DNA from: Melieria omissa
Taxonomy: Eukaryota > Arthropoda > Insecta > Diptera > Ulidiidae
DNA length: 64,000 nucleotides
Reading direction: 5' to 3'
Assembly (NCBI GenBank): GCA_963971225.1
Contig: OZ020270.1
Coordinates: 16,913,817-16,977,816 of the forward strand
Positions 31,303-41,291 of the stretch are shown here, piece by piece (position 1 is the first letter of the stretch; every line of letters starts with the position of its first letter). The notes under the pieces are model-generated. The model worked only from the letters and a program-made list of their open reading frames with translations. It had not been told where the DNA came from and ran no database searches. The position numbers and the translations under genes are program-made.

Positions 31303-31816
31303 AGTAACAAGTTACTACAAGTTAACACCGGCACATCCGTCAATCTAGAACGCTGACACTGCGTCTTCTACTCCAACGGCAGCGCAAGCTAGTTATAGAA
31401 TCAATTTGAATTGATTCGCTCGTTGTAAATTAAACGAGGAGTTCTGTGTTATAGGAATGTTCTTTATTAAATTCCAACTTAAGACTAAATATTGCAACGC
31501 ACAGAGTTCACAATGAAACCTCGGTTTGTTGCGTTATACATATTGCATCTTGTATGTATAAATATATATTGTATGTTTATGAAAAGGCAGGAAGCCACTT
31601 AGGATTTGTTTGCGTTTGTGATGCTGTATGTTGCGATAAATGTTTATGGATATTCAAGTGGAAGAAAACGACTGGAGAGTTATCGGCTGTTGGGATTTGT
31701 TTACATATGGGATTCTATAGGTTGTGATAAGGATTGAAGGAACCGATGGATTGTGTTTGAGGAGTCAGGTTTCTGAGTTATGGTTAAAAGATAGCCGTTG
31801 GTGGGTTATCGTTACT
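31303..31816 (-). repeat. LTR of errantivirus 2
   Basis: The ends are AGTAAC and GTTACT (AGT...ACT type), about 514 bp. On the minus strand it directly follows a purine run (CAGGGAGG, plus-strand 31,817-31,824), placed as a polypurine tract, and the env frame runs into it (stop at 31,765). That arrangement is the same as in errantivirus 1. The boundaries are inferred from one LTR only. Confidence 0.6.
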
Positions 31817-31859
31817 CCTCCCTGCGGAAGAATTGCCTTACTGAAGGACAATTTTGAAA

Positions 31860-31863
31860 ATAT
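31860..31863. repeat. Target-site duplication of Gypsy-P (left copy)
   Basis: ATAT here and at 37,825-37,828. The minus-strand env frame of errantivirus 2 reads from one side to the other when one copy is kept. Confidence 0.75.
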
Positions 31864-32229
31864 TGTAACGATAAGGCAGTCTGTCGCTGTGCAACGCAAC
31901 CCTGCCGCTACGTGCCGTGCTATAATCCAATCTGGCAACGACGGCCGCGATAGCAACTTTTAGTCCAATCTGGCAACGACGGCCGCGATAATAACTTTTA
32001 GTCCAACCTGGCAATGATGGAAACTTTTAGTCCACTCCGGAATGTGCGGGAACGATCTGCGCGATGGCCGGACAGAGTATAAAAGGCGGCCGGATGCGGC
32101 GCGGCTGTGAATAATAAAGTGACTGTTGGTTTATTTTATTGTCTGCGTTTAAGAAACTGACTGTGTTTTATTTTCAAATTACACAATCCAGAGATACGTA
32201 ACAGCCCACTAGACTTAGTATTCGTAACA
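31864..32229 (+). repeat. Gypsy-P 5' LTR (366 bp)
   Basis: TGTAACGATAAGG to TTCGTAACA. It contains a TATA box (TATAAAAG, 32,078-32,085), an AATAAA signal (32,113) and a tandem repeat of about 46 bp (GGCAACGACGGCCGCGATA, 31,925-32,010). Compared with the 3' LTR it lacks about 83 bp between the TATA box and AATAAA, so the transcription start region is altered. Confidence 0.88.
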
Positions 32230-32246
32230 TTTGGTGTCAGAAGTGG
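32230..32246 (+). promoter_or_regulatory. Gypsy-P primer-binding site
   Basis: TTTGGTGTCAGAAGTGG directly after the LTR; TGG is the usual complement of a tRNA CCA end. Gypsy-M has nearly the same sequence. Confidence 0.75.
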
Positions 32247-32675
32247 GATTGTGGAAAATTGAAAATAAATAAAATTATAAAAGCACGGACATGGTTAAAC
32301 TCGAGCTGCTGAAGGTGGACCAGCTGAAGAAGGAGCTGGCTGCCTGGAATTTGCGGACTGCTGGCGGTAAAGTGGAGTTGCAGCTGCGCTTGCGAGAGGC
32401 GTGTGAGGCACGAGGCATCGATTGGGCTGCGCACGAGTTCGGAACGCAGGAGCTAGAGGCGTCGGCCAAAGTGGAGGAATCGTCTGCGGGTGCGGCGTCA
32501 ATGCAAAGTACGGCTGCAGCGGCTGCGCCACCACAAGCAATGGACATGAGCCAGCTTATGGTTGCAATGAGAGGCATGTTTCAGGAAACGTCTGCAAAAA
32601 TCGAGAATGTCAAAGGCATGTTCGAGACTTCCAATCGTGAAATGTCGGCGCAAATTGCAGCGAAACTAGAAACTA

Positions 32676-33585
32676 TCAGGTGTACAACTTTGCTTCCGCC
32701 GTTTTCCGATAGGTGGCTGTACCGGCTGAGGCTGGTTGAAATACATAGATGGTAATGCCTTTAAAGTGAGTGTGGACAGTGCCTAACGAATTGTCATCGC
32801 CGTTTCAATGACAGTTGTTCTTGTTTTCGTATTATTCACGCTCGAAAATGTCCGTTTATGTGCCCAATTCTCGCCATTTGCGGGAAGTTTTACTTTTCTG
32901 TTACAATTCGAAAAAAATGCAGCTGAAGCGCATCGAATGCTCTCAGAAACTTACGGTGATGCTGCTCTGAGTGAAAGAACGTGTCGGGAGTGGTTTCAAC
33001 GTTTTAAAAATGGTGATTTCGATGTCGAAGACAAACATGGTGGTGGAAGAGAAAAAACCTTCAAAGATGAACAACTAGAAGCATTGCTTGATGAAGATTC
33101 GTGCCAAACCCAAGAAGAGCTTGCCGAATCGTTGGGAGTGAGTCAGCAAGCCATTTCAAAACGTCTCAAGGCCCTGGGCATGATTCAGAAAGAAGGAAAC
33201 TGGGTGTCGTACGAGTTGAAACCGAGGGACATCGAGCAAAAGTGGTCAAAAAGTACCTGGAAATGCTGAAATGGGAAGTCTTGCCCCACCCGCCGTATTC
33301 CCCAGATGTCGCCCCTTCTGACTTCCACCTATTCCGTTCGATGGCACACGGCCTGGCAGATCAATATTTTCAATCCTTCGAAGAATTGGAAAAATGGATT
33401 GCTTCATGGATAGCGTCAAAAGAGGACTCCTTTTTTCGAGCCGGGATCCGAAAATTGCCGGAAAGATGGGAGAAAGTTGTCGCTAGCGACGGACAATACT
33501 TTGAATAATACATCTGTAAGCACTTTTTCGCAATAAAGCTTTTAATTTTGGAAAAAAAACGGCGGAAGCAAAGTTGTACACCTGA
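32676..33585 (+). mobile_element. mariner-like element, copy 1, in Gypsy-P gag
   Basis: Inverted termini of about 30 bp starting TCAGGTGTACAACTTTGC (32,676 on, and inverted up to 33,585), flanked by TA on both sides (32,674-32,675 and 33,586-33,587). The length of 910 bp is shorter than a full mariner because the middle of the transposase is deleted. Copy 2 is at 50,329-51,220. Confidence 0.9.
32848..33508 (+). pseudogene. mariner transposase, internally deleted (copy 1)
   Basis: The ATG at 32,848 (MSVYVPNSRHLR) opens the N-terminal helix-turn-helix part: AAEAHRMLSETYGD, SERTCREWFQRFKNGDF, then QEELAESLGVSQQAISKRLKALG, the paired helix-turn-helix that binds the termini. An A-run near 32,911 is one base short for the frame to continue. 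Around 33,237 the protein jumps from KPRDIE to a KYLEMLKWEVLPHPPYSPD segment near the end, so the first two catalytic aspartates are lost and only the last (YSPDVAPSDFHLF) remains. The C-terminus ends at 33,508. Non-functional. Confidence 0.87.
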
Positions 33586-34742
33586 TACAAATCGGGAGTT
33601 GTCCAGCAAGCTTCAGGAAAATTCTGCGCGCTTGGAGCAGAAGGTGGAGGAAATCTCAGACAGGATTAATGGGAAAGTCGAGCACCTGGAGACGCGGGTA
33701 GAGCACTTGGATAAGCGAGTCGACGATCTGGATGATTCCCTGAACAAACGAGTTGGCGACCTATATGATTCCCTGAACAAACGTGTTGACGATCTTGAGG
33801 ATTCCCTGAACAAACGAGTTGATAGTCTGGAAGATTCGATGAACAGAAAGATGGACGAGCGGCTTAGGGAGGTACACCCGCGAGAATGGTTGCCGCCGGT
33901 TCCGGAAAATGTTGCCATCTGAGCAGAAGTGCCTACTTATGATGGGACTACGCCGTTCGATACCTTCAACCTACAATTCGACCTGGCTGCTCTGGAAAAT
34001 CAGTGGACCGATGTAAGGAAAGGTCGGAGATTGGCGCTGGCTCTTAAAGGTGCTGCGGCCGAAGTAATAAAATCAGTTCCAGAATGTTTACGAAGTGAGT
34101 ACGAGACCGTCATAAGGGCGCTGGCAGCCAAATACAGCGACGAGCACAACAGAACGCTGTACTACTGTGAGCTGAAGAACCGCAGGCAAAGATCCAACGA
34201 GGCGCTGCAGACATATGCAGCAGACATTGAGCGACTCGTGCAGCTGTGCTACCCGTCCTTCGGCGCTGATGATCTCGAAAGGATGAAGATAGAGGCGTTT
34301 GTTGAAGGTCTTCATGATCCGGAGACACGTCGCAGTGCGTTGATGATGGGCAAGCCGACATTTAGGGAGACGGTGACCAGCGCGATGACATATGAGGCGA
34401 CATGGATTGGGAGCACTCGGTATGCACCTGCAAGGATACGCCAGATCCAGCCAGACAACGACATTACGATCCAGGCCATAAGCTCTGAGCCACCGGACAG
34501 ACCACGGGTGGTCTCCTCTAAAGTTGTTTGCTGGGTATGTGGCAAGCAGGGCCACATATCACGAGACTGCCGCCAACGAAAGAGGCATTCCCGTTCTCGA
34601 TCGCAATATCCTGAAGCGAGGAATACTGCCAATCGAGGCTCAGCCAACAAGCGCCGGGCTGAGGACGACGAGTCGTTAAACTAAAACGGGTCAGCCCAAA
34701 ACTAAACTAAAACGGTGCTGCCCCACCGTCCTTGTCTCACAG

Positions 34743-35027
34743 TTGAAACGACAACCCAGCAGCTTGACGATTGAAGGAAAGATAGATGGAAAGTTGTTCG
34801 TGTTAACACTGGATACTGGAGCGTCATATTCGATCATAAAAAGGAAGCTTCTGAAGAACTGGGAACCACTGCATGGCATACAGCTGAGGACTGCGACTGC
34901 CAAGCGTGCGCCGGTAAGAGGAAAAGTAACAAAAACAATTGCTATCGGCAGCAGCAGCCTGGAACATGAGTTCATCGTCGCGGATATAATGGATGACGTG
35001 ATTATCGGCGTCGATTTCATGTGCTGA
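34743..35027 (+). pseudogene. Gypsy-P aspartic protease domain
   Basis: The domain starts in a frame shifted from gag, roughly 60 bases after the gag stop. It has the retropepsin motif LDTGASYS at about 34,810 and DDVIIGVDF before the stop TGA (35,025-35,027). As in Gypsy-M, it ends after VDFMC, and the next part of pol opens at the overlapping ATG (35,021). Confidence 0.82.
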
Positions 35028-36014
35028 GGTATGTCAACGTTGAATTTCCCCTGCACACTGGTTATGGGCGAAGCGTGGCGGTAAGGAAAGTTGTCTCGTG
35101 TCAACACCAGAAGATACCAGCGAATTCCGAGGCGATTGTTTGGGCAAAGGTGGACGAGGACGATGGGACGAGTCGGCTGTGGGTAGTAGAAGCACCGAAA
35201 CAAGGACACGACAACATCATCATCGGACGTACATTAGTGGAACCTAAAAATGGCAGAATACCGGTCAGAATACTGAACCCCCTGAATGCACCCAGATATG
35301 TCGGGAAAGATGAGGTAATTGGCGAGTGTAAGGAAGCTGTAGCAGTGGTCAATTGCGAGAGTAGCCCGCCTGGAGGTAATAAGAAGAGCGGTTTTAACAT
35401 GGACGCCATACCGCAGGAGAACCAGTGGAGCAGCGAGTTGGCGGCCGAGCAGAAACAGTAGGCGAGGTCACTCCTGCAGCACTATGGGTCAATATTTGCG
35501 GCGGAAGCAGGCGGAAGAACAGCCTTAGTGAAGCACAACATCGACACCGGAAGTGCAAAACCGATTCGCCAACCGCCAAGACGAGTTCCTCTAGCCAAGA
35601 GGGAGGAGGTCACAAATTTGATCGAGAACATGCGGAAAGACAAGGTAATAGAGCCTTCGTCAGGCCCTTGGTGCTCGCCGGTCGTGCTAGTCAAGAAAAA
35701 AGATGGCAGTACCCGGTTTTGTGTGGACTATCGGAAGCTCAATGATGTGACCAAGAAGGACAGTTATCCACTACCTCGGATCGATGACACCCTGGACACA
35801 CTGTCAGGCACGCAGTGGTTCTCCACACTCGACTTACGCAGCGGCTATTGGCAGGTAGAGCTTGCAGACAAGGACAAGGAGAAAACGGCTTTCAGTGTTG
35901 GCGATGGTTTGTGGCAGTTCACCGTCATGCCGTTTGGACTCTGCAACGCACCAACAACATTCGAGCGGCTAATGGAACGCGTGCTAAAAGGGCTGCATTG
36001 GCGGACGTGCCTGG
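35021..36014 (+). pseudogene. Gypsy-P reverse transcriptase, truncated
   Basis: The frame from 35,021 carries the linker and an in-frame TAG at 35,459 (Gypsy-M has lysine AAG there). It continues with RRVPLAKREEVTNL, SSGPWCSPVVLVKKKDGS, CVDYRKLN, FSTLDLRSGYWQVEL and PFGLCNAPTTFERLM. It ends at about 36,015 just where the polymerase VYIDD motif should come; instead it joins sequence from downstream of RNase H. DNA synthesis by this copy is impossible. Confidence 0.85.
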
Positions 36015-37364
36015 TGTACCTCAAGAGGAAGAGTGGTCGGCGGAGAGGCTACAAAAAGACCAGCGTGAGGATGCGGATCTTGCAAAAATCGTCGAAGGCA
36101 AGGAGCACGGCGCACGTCCAGACTGGCAGGAGATGGCCGGTGAAAGCCCGATCGCTAAGGCTTACTGGGCACAGTGGAAAAGTCTGCGACTGAAAGAAGG
36201 ATGCCTGTACCGCGAATGGGAGAGCGCGGATGGTCGGACCAGCAACTCGCTAATGGTAGTGCCGAAATGCAGAATCAACGATGTCATTGAGGCATACCAT
36301 AACGACTCCAGTGGAGGGCACCTGGGCATCACCAAAACCGTCGCCAAAATAAAAAGACGATTCTACTGGGTAGGATGTCAGGAGTCTGTAGCCGAGTGGA
36401 TTAAGAGCTGCGACCGATGTTCAGCCGCGAAAGGGCCGACAAGAAGATCTCGAGGCCGCATGCAGCAGTACAACGTGGGAGCGCCCTTCGAGCGGATTGG
36501 TATGGACGTCGCCGGCCCATTCCCAACTAGCACCCAAGGCAACAAATATGTGCTGGTGGTAATGGATTACTTCAGCAAATGGCCCGAAGTGTACCCTATT
36601 CCTAACCAGGAGGCCACTACGATCTCGGAAAAGCTGGTAAACAACTGGGTAGCCAGGTTCGGAGCTCCGTTGGAGTTACACTCGGATCAAGGCTGGAATT
36701 TCGAGTCTGCGGTATTCAAGGAAGTGTGTGAGCTACTGGGGATAAAGAAAACTCGTACCACGCCTTTGCACCCACAGTCCGACGGCATGGTGGAACGCTT
36801 TAACCGGACACTGGAGGAATACCTGCGGAAAGTGGTAGACAGGAATCAAAAGGATTGGGACACGCATATCCCCCTGTTCCTGATGGCGTATAGGTCAGCC
36901 CCGCACACACGACATCACTCACTCTAGCCCGAGCAGTGTTCCGCACAGAGTTGCGGTTACCCGCTGACTTGAAGTTCGGCGTAGTCAGCACGACGGGAGG
37001 CGCTAAGACGGACTACGCGGTCAAAAAGCGGGCGGAACTGGAGGAAATTCACCAGTTTATAAGGAGCCGCACCAAACTGGTCAGCGATAAGGCGAAAGCC
37101 AGATATGATCTACGGGCCAACTCAGCAGGGTTCCAAGAAGGCGTTTTGGTAATGCTCTACAACCCGCAGCGGAGGAAAGATTTGTCTCCGAAACTTCAAG
37201 CGTCATGGGAAGGACCGTACGAAGTCGTGACTAGGAGTAACGACGTGGTATACAGGATTCAACGTTGGAGCAATAGAGGCGCTAAGCTGAAGGTAGTCCA
37301 TTTGGAGTGCCTGGCGCCTCATCACAGCGGAGCCTCGGCACTTGTTCGGGACGAACAAGTCTAA
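36015..37364 (+). pseudogene. Gypsy-P integrase
   Basis: After the deletion junction the frame reads EEEWSAERLQKDQRED and the pre-integrase linker. The zinc-binding region is YHNDSSGGHLGI ... CDRCSAAKG (36,297-36,440). The catalytic core has GMDVAGPF, HSDQGWNFES and HPQSDGMVERFNR, so all three acidic residues are present (36,500-36,800). The frame shifts near 36,925, and the C-terminal domain (SWEGPYEVV, VYRIQRW) ends at 37,364, 12 bp before the 3' LTR. Apart from that shift the domain is well kept, in contrast to Gypsy-M where it is truncated. Confidence 0.86.
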
Positions 37365-37375
37365 GTGGTGGGCAG

Positions 37376-37824
37376 TGTAACGATAAGGCAGTCTGTCGCT
37401 GTGCAAAGCAACCCTGCCGCTACGTGCCGTGCTATAATCCAATTTGGCAACGACGGTCGCGATAGCAACTTTTAGTCCAATCTGGCAAGGACGGCCGCGA
37501 TAATAACTTTTAGTCCAACCTGGCAATGATGGAAACTTTTAGTCCACTCCGGAATGTGCGGGAACGATCTGCGCGATGGCCGGACAGAGTATAAAAGGCG
37601 GCCGGATGCGGCGCAGCGAGTCAGTCTGGTTTTGACAAGTGAAGTTGCCACACGGAGTGATTAAGCAAATATTTAAGTGTACGAACAGTAAAGTGTAAAC
37701 TGTGAATAATAAAGTGACTGTTGGTTTATTTTATTGTCTGCGTTTAAGAAACTGACTGTGTTTTATTTTCAAATTACACAATCCAGAGATACGTAACAGC
37801 CCACTAGACTTAGTATTCGTAACA
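37376..37824 (+). repeat. Gypsy-P 3' LTR (449 bp)
   Basis: TGTAACGATAAGG to TTCGTAACA, with a TATA box at 37,590, AATAAA at 37,708, and about 83 bp more than the 5' LTR (GCAGCGAGTCAGTCTGG onward). A purine-rich stretch (AAGTGGTGGGCAG) precedes it. Confidence 0.9.
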
Positions 37825-38276
37825 ATATTTTATTTTTGTTTCTGAAGGAAACGTAAAGAATTATAATTATTATGATAAATATAATTATATCTGTAGTAAT
37901 AGATATATAGTTGTTTTTTTCATTCTTAGCTTCTACGTTTTTCTTAATTTTTTTATGTTCATAGTCGTGGGTAATAATGTTTTTATCTTGTATGTGTAAT
38001 ATTTTTAGCGGTTCCTCTTGGGATGCTTTAAATTCTTTGTTTTCTATTTTAATGTAACAATCTTTAAAAATTACAATTGAGTGGTTCTGTAGTTTTATTG
38101 GAACATTTTCACAATTTTGATTCAAAATTTCTTCTGGTTTTGGGTTTGCAACAATTAACGTTAACAATTAAAGTTAAAGTGTTTGGTTCTAGATATGTGA
38201 CTTTGGTTTCAGTTGCATTTCGGAAATGACATTTTGTCGTATCTTTTAACATTAAATTTTCGATGCATTGATTTGT

Positions 38277-39035
38277 AGAGTCCGACCGATTAATCGGCAT
38301 CGGCTAGTATCGGCCAATAAAATTGGTATCGGCATCGGCCAAAAAAAAAGGAATCGGCATCGGCTTCGGCCTTTTTTGGCCGATGCCACATCGGCTTTTT
38401 TGGCCGATGCCACATCGGTTTTTTTTTGGCGATTTTCCTGCTTTCATTTCTTGTTTGTTTTTATTTACAGCAGAATCGCACTGTCTTTCTTTTTCATATC
38501 TCGCTTTGTATATTTATTACATTTTTATTATACGCTACAACCCAGTGTTGCCTGATTAGGGGATTTATCCTTAGATTTGTTTGGATTTTATGACAAATAT
38601 TTAAGGGGACAATATTTTACAGATATTTTTAATCTATTTTTGCTACATCAACACCTTGTTCAGCTATATTGGCTATTGGGTCTTTTGTTAATTGCTTGTG
38701 CCAAATAGAATGAGCAATTTTCATGAAATATTAATTTTATGTGTTATAAATTTGGGGGAAATTTTAGTTTAATGTATTTAAATTCTGAATTTTCTTGTAA
38801 TTTTATTTAGTTTTTAGTTGTTTATTTTCTCGTTTTTGTTTGTTAATTTGTAATGAATGTGATGAAATGTACTATATATGCAATAGTTCCTTTTGTTGTT
38901 TTATAAAATAAGCTGTGTTTTTGATTGAATTCATTCGTGTTTTTTTTTTATGGAATCGGCATCGGCCGATTTTCGGCCTTTTGACCGATTAGTCGTCTTC
39001 GGCCTGAGAAAAAAATTTGGTATCGGTCGGACTCT
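38277..39035. mobile_element. MITE with AGAGTCCGACCGAT ends and 10-bp duplication
   Basis: Inverted ends AGAGTCCGACCGAT (38,277 and 39,035 inward), flanked by direct ATTGATTTGT (38,267-38,276 and 39,036-39,045). Both subterminal parts are rich in short ATCGGC repeats. No coding capacity. A 9-10 bp duplication is the Mutator-type range, but the ends are not classic. The errantivirus 2 env frame continues across one duplication copy. Confidence 0.82.
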
Positions 39036-39284
39036 ATTGATTTGTTTTGTATAGTTTATTGTTTTCGCTCAATTCTTGTAGTTTGTAATTGATGTTAACA
39101 TATTTTTGTTGTGGATCTATATCTAGTTTTTCGCTTTCATTATTTGGTATTGGAATAATGCGAACAACTGGATGTGTTATAATGACATCTGGTATGCAAA
39201 TGATTATGAAAAGTGTTTTATTTTTCTTCCAAATTGAAGTTTTAATATTTTTAAACTGGTAGCATAAGATAAATTAACAAGTGC

Positions 39285-40250
39285 AACACTGAAAAAAGGG
39301 ACAAGGTCAAACCCATCGCATTCGATAGAGGACCTCAGTAGATGAAAACGTGCCAAGGGATTTTTCCCGGAATGTTCGAGTTTTTTTTTAAATTGAGTTT
39401 AAAGATGGCGGCTTAAAGCCCCTTTCCGAAACTTTTAAAAGATCATATCTCTTGACTCAAATGTCAGAAGGGAATAATTTTTACGTCAAATGAAAGCTAA
39501 TGAAATGAAGTCGATGACACAATATCCTTTTTGAAAAAATGTAATGAAAAAGGATATGAAGGACCTCAATAAAATTTTGATCCCTGAATATCCTGGAAAC
39601 CGAGAGAGCTAAATGTATATAAACTACTTCTGGTGAAAAAGCATTCAAACATCTATACTGCTTATAAATTTCATGTAAATAAAATCATGGCAATCGGTGT
39701 CTTGGTTTAGAAATTACGATCAAAGTATTGGAAAAAGTAGAGGAAAAAGTGAAAAAATGACACGGTACCTATATCTCACAAACTAGAGCTGCTAAAAAAA
39801 ATCTGAGGATAGATTCGAAATCAGCGCACCCAAATTAGTAAGAAACAGTAGGAAAACTCCATGCAACAGAAAAAAGGTGTTTTTGTTGTCCTGTGTTACA
39901 AATTGTCCCGACTCGAAATATAAAAATATGAATAACTTTTGAAAAGAAGCAGGTAGGATTTCAATTCGAACGGATTTTGCACCTATAATCATCAACAAAC
40001 CAACCCAGATTGCAGTTTTTGTCGACATTTTTCGATGCTTCCTGCCTACCGTGAGCGATATGTGGTAGAAGTAAGCACACTGCTGACCACATCAACATAA
40101 AGCAAATTATAAAAGCTGACTTCAAATTGAGAAGTTTGCCGAAGTCATCGCGAATATGTTCGAATAGCCGAAGTGCGTATGGGACCTACTGCGCTGGTAC
40201 GCAAATTTGTGCGAGTTGACACCTCTATGTGTTTATTTGCTTAGTGCTGA
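39285..40250. other. Unassigned insertion in errantivirus 2 env
   Basis: No coding sequence and no env similarity. The left part (39,288-40,040) is A-rich with CACTGAAAAAAGGG at its start; the right part holds the repeat shared with 31,076-31,260 and ends near TTTATTTGCTTAGTG. The reverse of that end (CACTAAGCAAATAAACACA) occurs again at 51,376. At least two small non-autonomous elements are probably involved; I could not fix their ends. Confidence 0.4.
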
Positions 40251-40893
40251 TAGCCATTTTGGTCTGGATAAGGAATTATTTTGATTGTTTTGATTAATTA
40301 GTGATTAGTTGGTATTTGTGATATGATTAATAGGAAGTTGTTTGTATGATCGATCCAAGTAGATATCTTGATTGATAATATGTTTTTGCTGTTAATGTTT
40401 TCCAATCTGTCGTAATTTAGTAGTTTGGGGTTAAACAGTCCTAGTCGGGAGAGTTGCATTCCCATTTCTAAGTCCTCGACGTATTCTGTGAACTGTAAGA
40501 GCTCATACATGAGTGTGTCAAATGTGTTGCGGTTATTTTCGTAGTCCTGCACCTTCAGCATTCCGGTATTTACTTGCTCTATTATGTCGTTTAATTCGTG
40601 CAATTTGATGGAGTTTTGTGCTACTGCCTCTAAATTCTTCTGGAATTCGACTCGATAATTTTCGTCGAGAGCCTACAACGTTAAGTAGACCACGTTTTTG
40701 TATATTTTCCCGATGAAGTGTTATGCCGTTTACCTCTCTCAGCAATTTTCCATACAAATACTTGAGTTGTGGTGCGTGGATGTGGTTGGGCACATTTTGA
40801 GCAAAATAGTCGGTAATGGATTCCATTTGAGTTAAATTTATTTTCAAACAATGGCATTTCGAAAGGTTTATCTCAGAAGAGGAGATATCCATG

Positions 40894-41234
40894 TGTTTGT
40901 GTGTTTATGTAAGCAGACATTGACCGCTGCAATATTGATGCAAGTTAGGCATTTTTACCTTGTTGTTATTATTTCTTAGCATATTGTGCATTTATGCAAT
41001 TTTGGTATTTTGGGTCTTATTATTGTTATTATTCTTAGCATATTGTGCATTTATGCAATTTTGGATTTTGGGTTTTGTATTTATGTATATTTTAGCATGT
41101 AAGCAATATTGTCAATATAAATAAGGGTTCGATAATCAATAAAGGCACCGTGGTAACACAACTTCACAGCGTTTAACTACCATTATTCTCCAAGGCGACA
41201 CAGTTCAAGTACTGTTTTCGCACTGTGCTTACAC
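40894..41234 (+). repeat. BEL 5' LTR (341 bp)
   Basis: TGTTTGTGTG to GTGCTTACA. An internal direct repeat of about 53-59 bp (CTTAGCATATTGTGCATTT) lies at 40,977-41,065. A possible AATAAA-type signal (AATCAATAAAGG) is at 41,135. Confidence 0.8.
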
Positions 41235-41237
41235 TCT

Positions 41238-41257
41238 GGTGATACGACCAGAAGTGA
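41238..41257 (+). promoter_or_regulatory. BEL primer-binding site
   Basis: TGGTGATACGACCAGAAGTG, three bases after the LTR end and starting with the usual TGG. It recurs after the LTR near 49,170, which shows that LTR to be a 5' LTR of another copy. Confidence 0.65.
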
Positions 41258-41291
41258 TATTTACTTAAGTATCAAGTATCACACTTCGACC

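Larger units (their letters stand above)
32291..34684 (+). pseudogene. Gypsy-P gag: SAP domain, coiled coil, CCHC knuckle
   Basis: The ATG at 32,291 opens the SAP-like motif (VDQLKKELAAWNLRTAG). The frame is broken by the mariner at 32,676-33,585. After it come a coiled coil and an expanded 11-residue repeat (RVDDLEDSLNK-type, four to five copies, about 33,710-33,850) where Gypsy-M has about one. An in-frame TGA at 33,920 precedes the capsid-like part (YDGTTPFDTFNLQF, YYCELKNRRQR, AADIERLVQLC) and the zinc knuckle CWVCGKQGHISRDC at about 34,530. The RS-rich tail ends at 34,684. The SAP domain hints at chromatin or DNA binding by gag. Confidence 0.85.
31864..37824 (+). mobile_element. Gypsy-P: Ty3/gypsy retrotransposon with both LTRs
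   Basis: 5' LTR 31,864-32,229, primer site, gag, protease, truncated reverse transcriptase, integrase, 3' LTR 37,376-37,824, and an ATAT target duplication. It is the same family as Gypsy-M but in the opposite orientation. About 1 kb covering the polymerase active site and RNase H is missing near 36,015. A mariner sits in gag. It entered the env gene of errantivirus 2 near its 3' end. Confidence 0.9.
37829..40892 (-). pseudogene. Errantivirus 2 env, split by several insertions
   Basis: Read on the minus strand from 40,892: an N-terminal region and a cleavage-like KRGLLNVVGS followed by fusion-peptide and helical segments (to about 40,250), a gap of unassigned sequence, then IIICIPDVIITHPVVRIIP and PQQKYVNINYKLQEL (39,270-39,050), a MITE, CIENLML and KCHFRNATETK (38,275-38,150), and a strongly hydrophobic membrane segment IIIFIIIIIILYV near 37,875. 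Gypsy-P interrupts the tail; the rest lies at 31,863-31,765. The protein would mediate envelope fusion. It resembles env 1 in plan but not closely in sequence. Several frameshifts. Confidence 0.75.
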
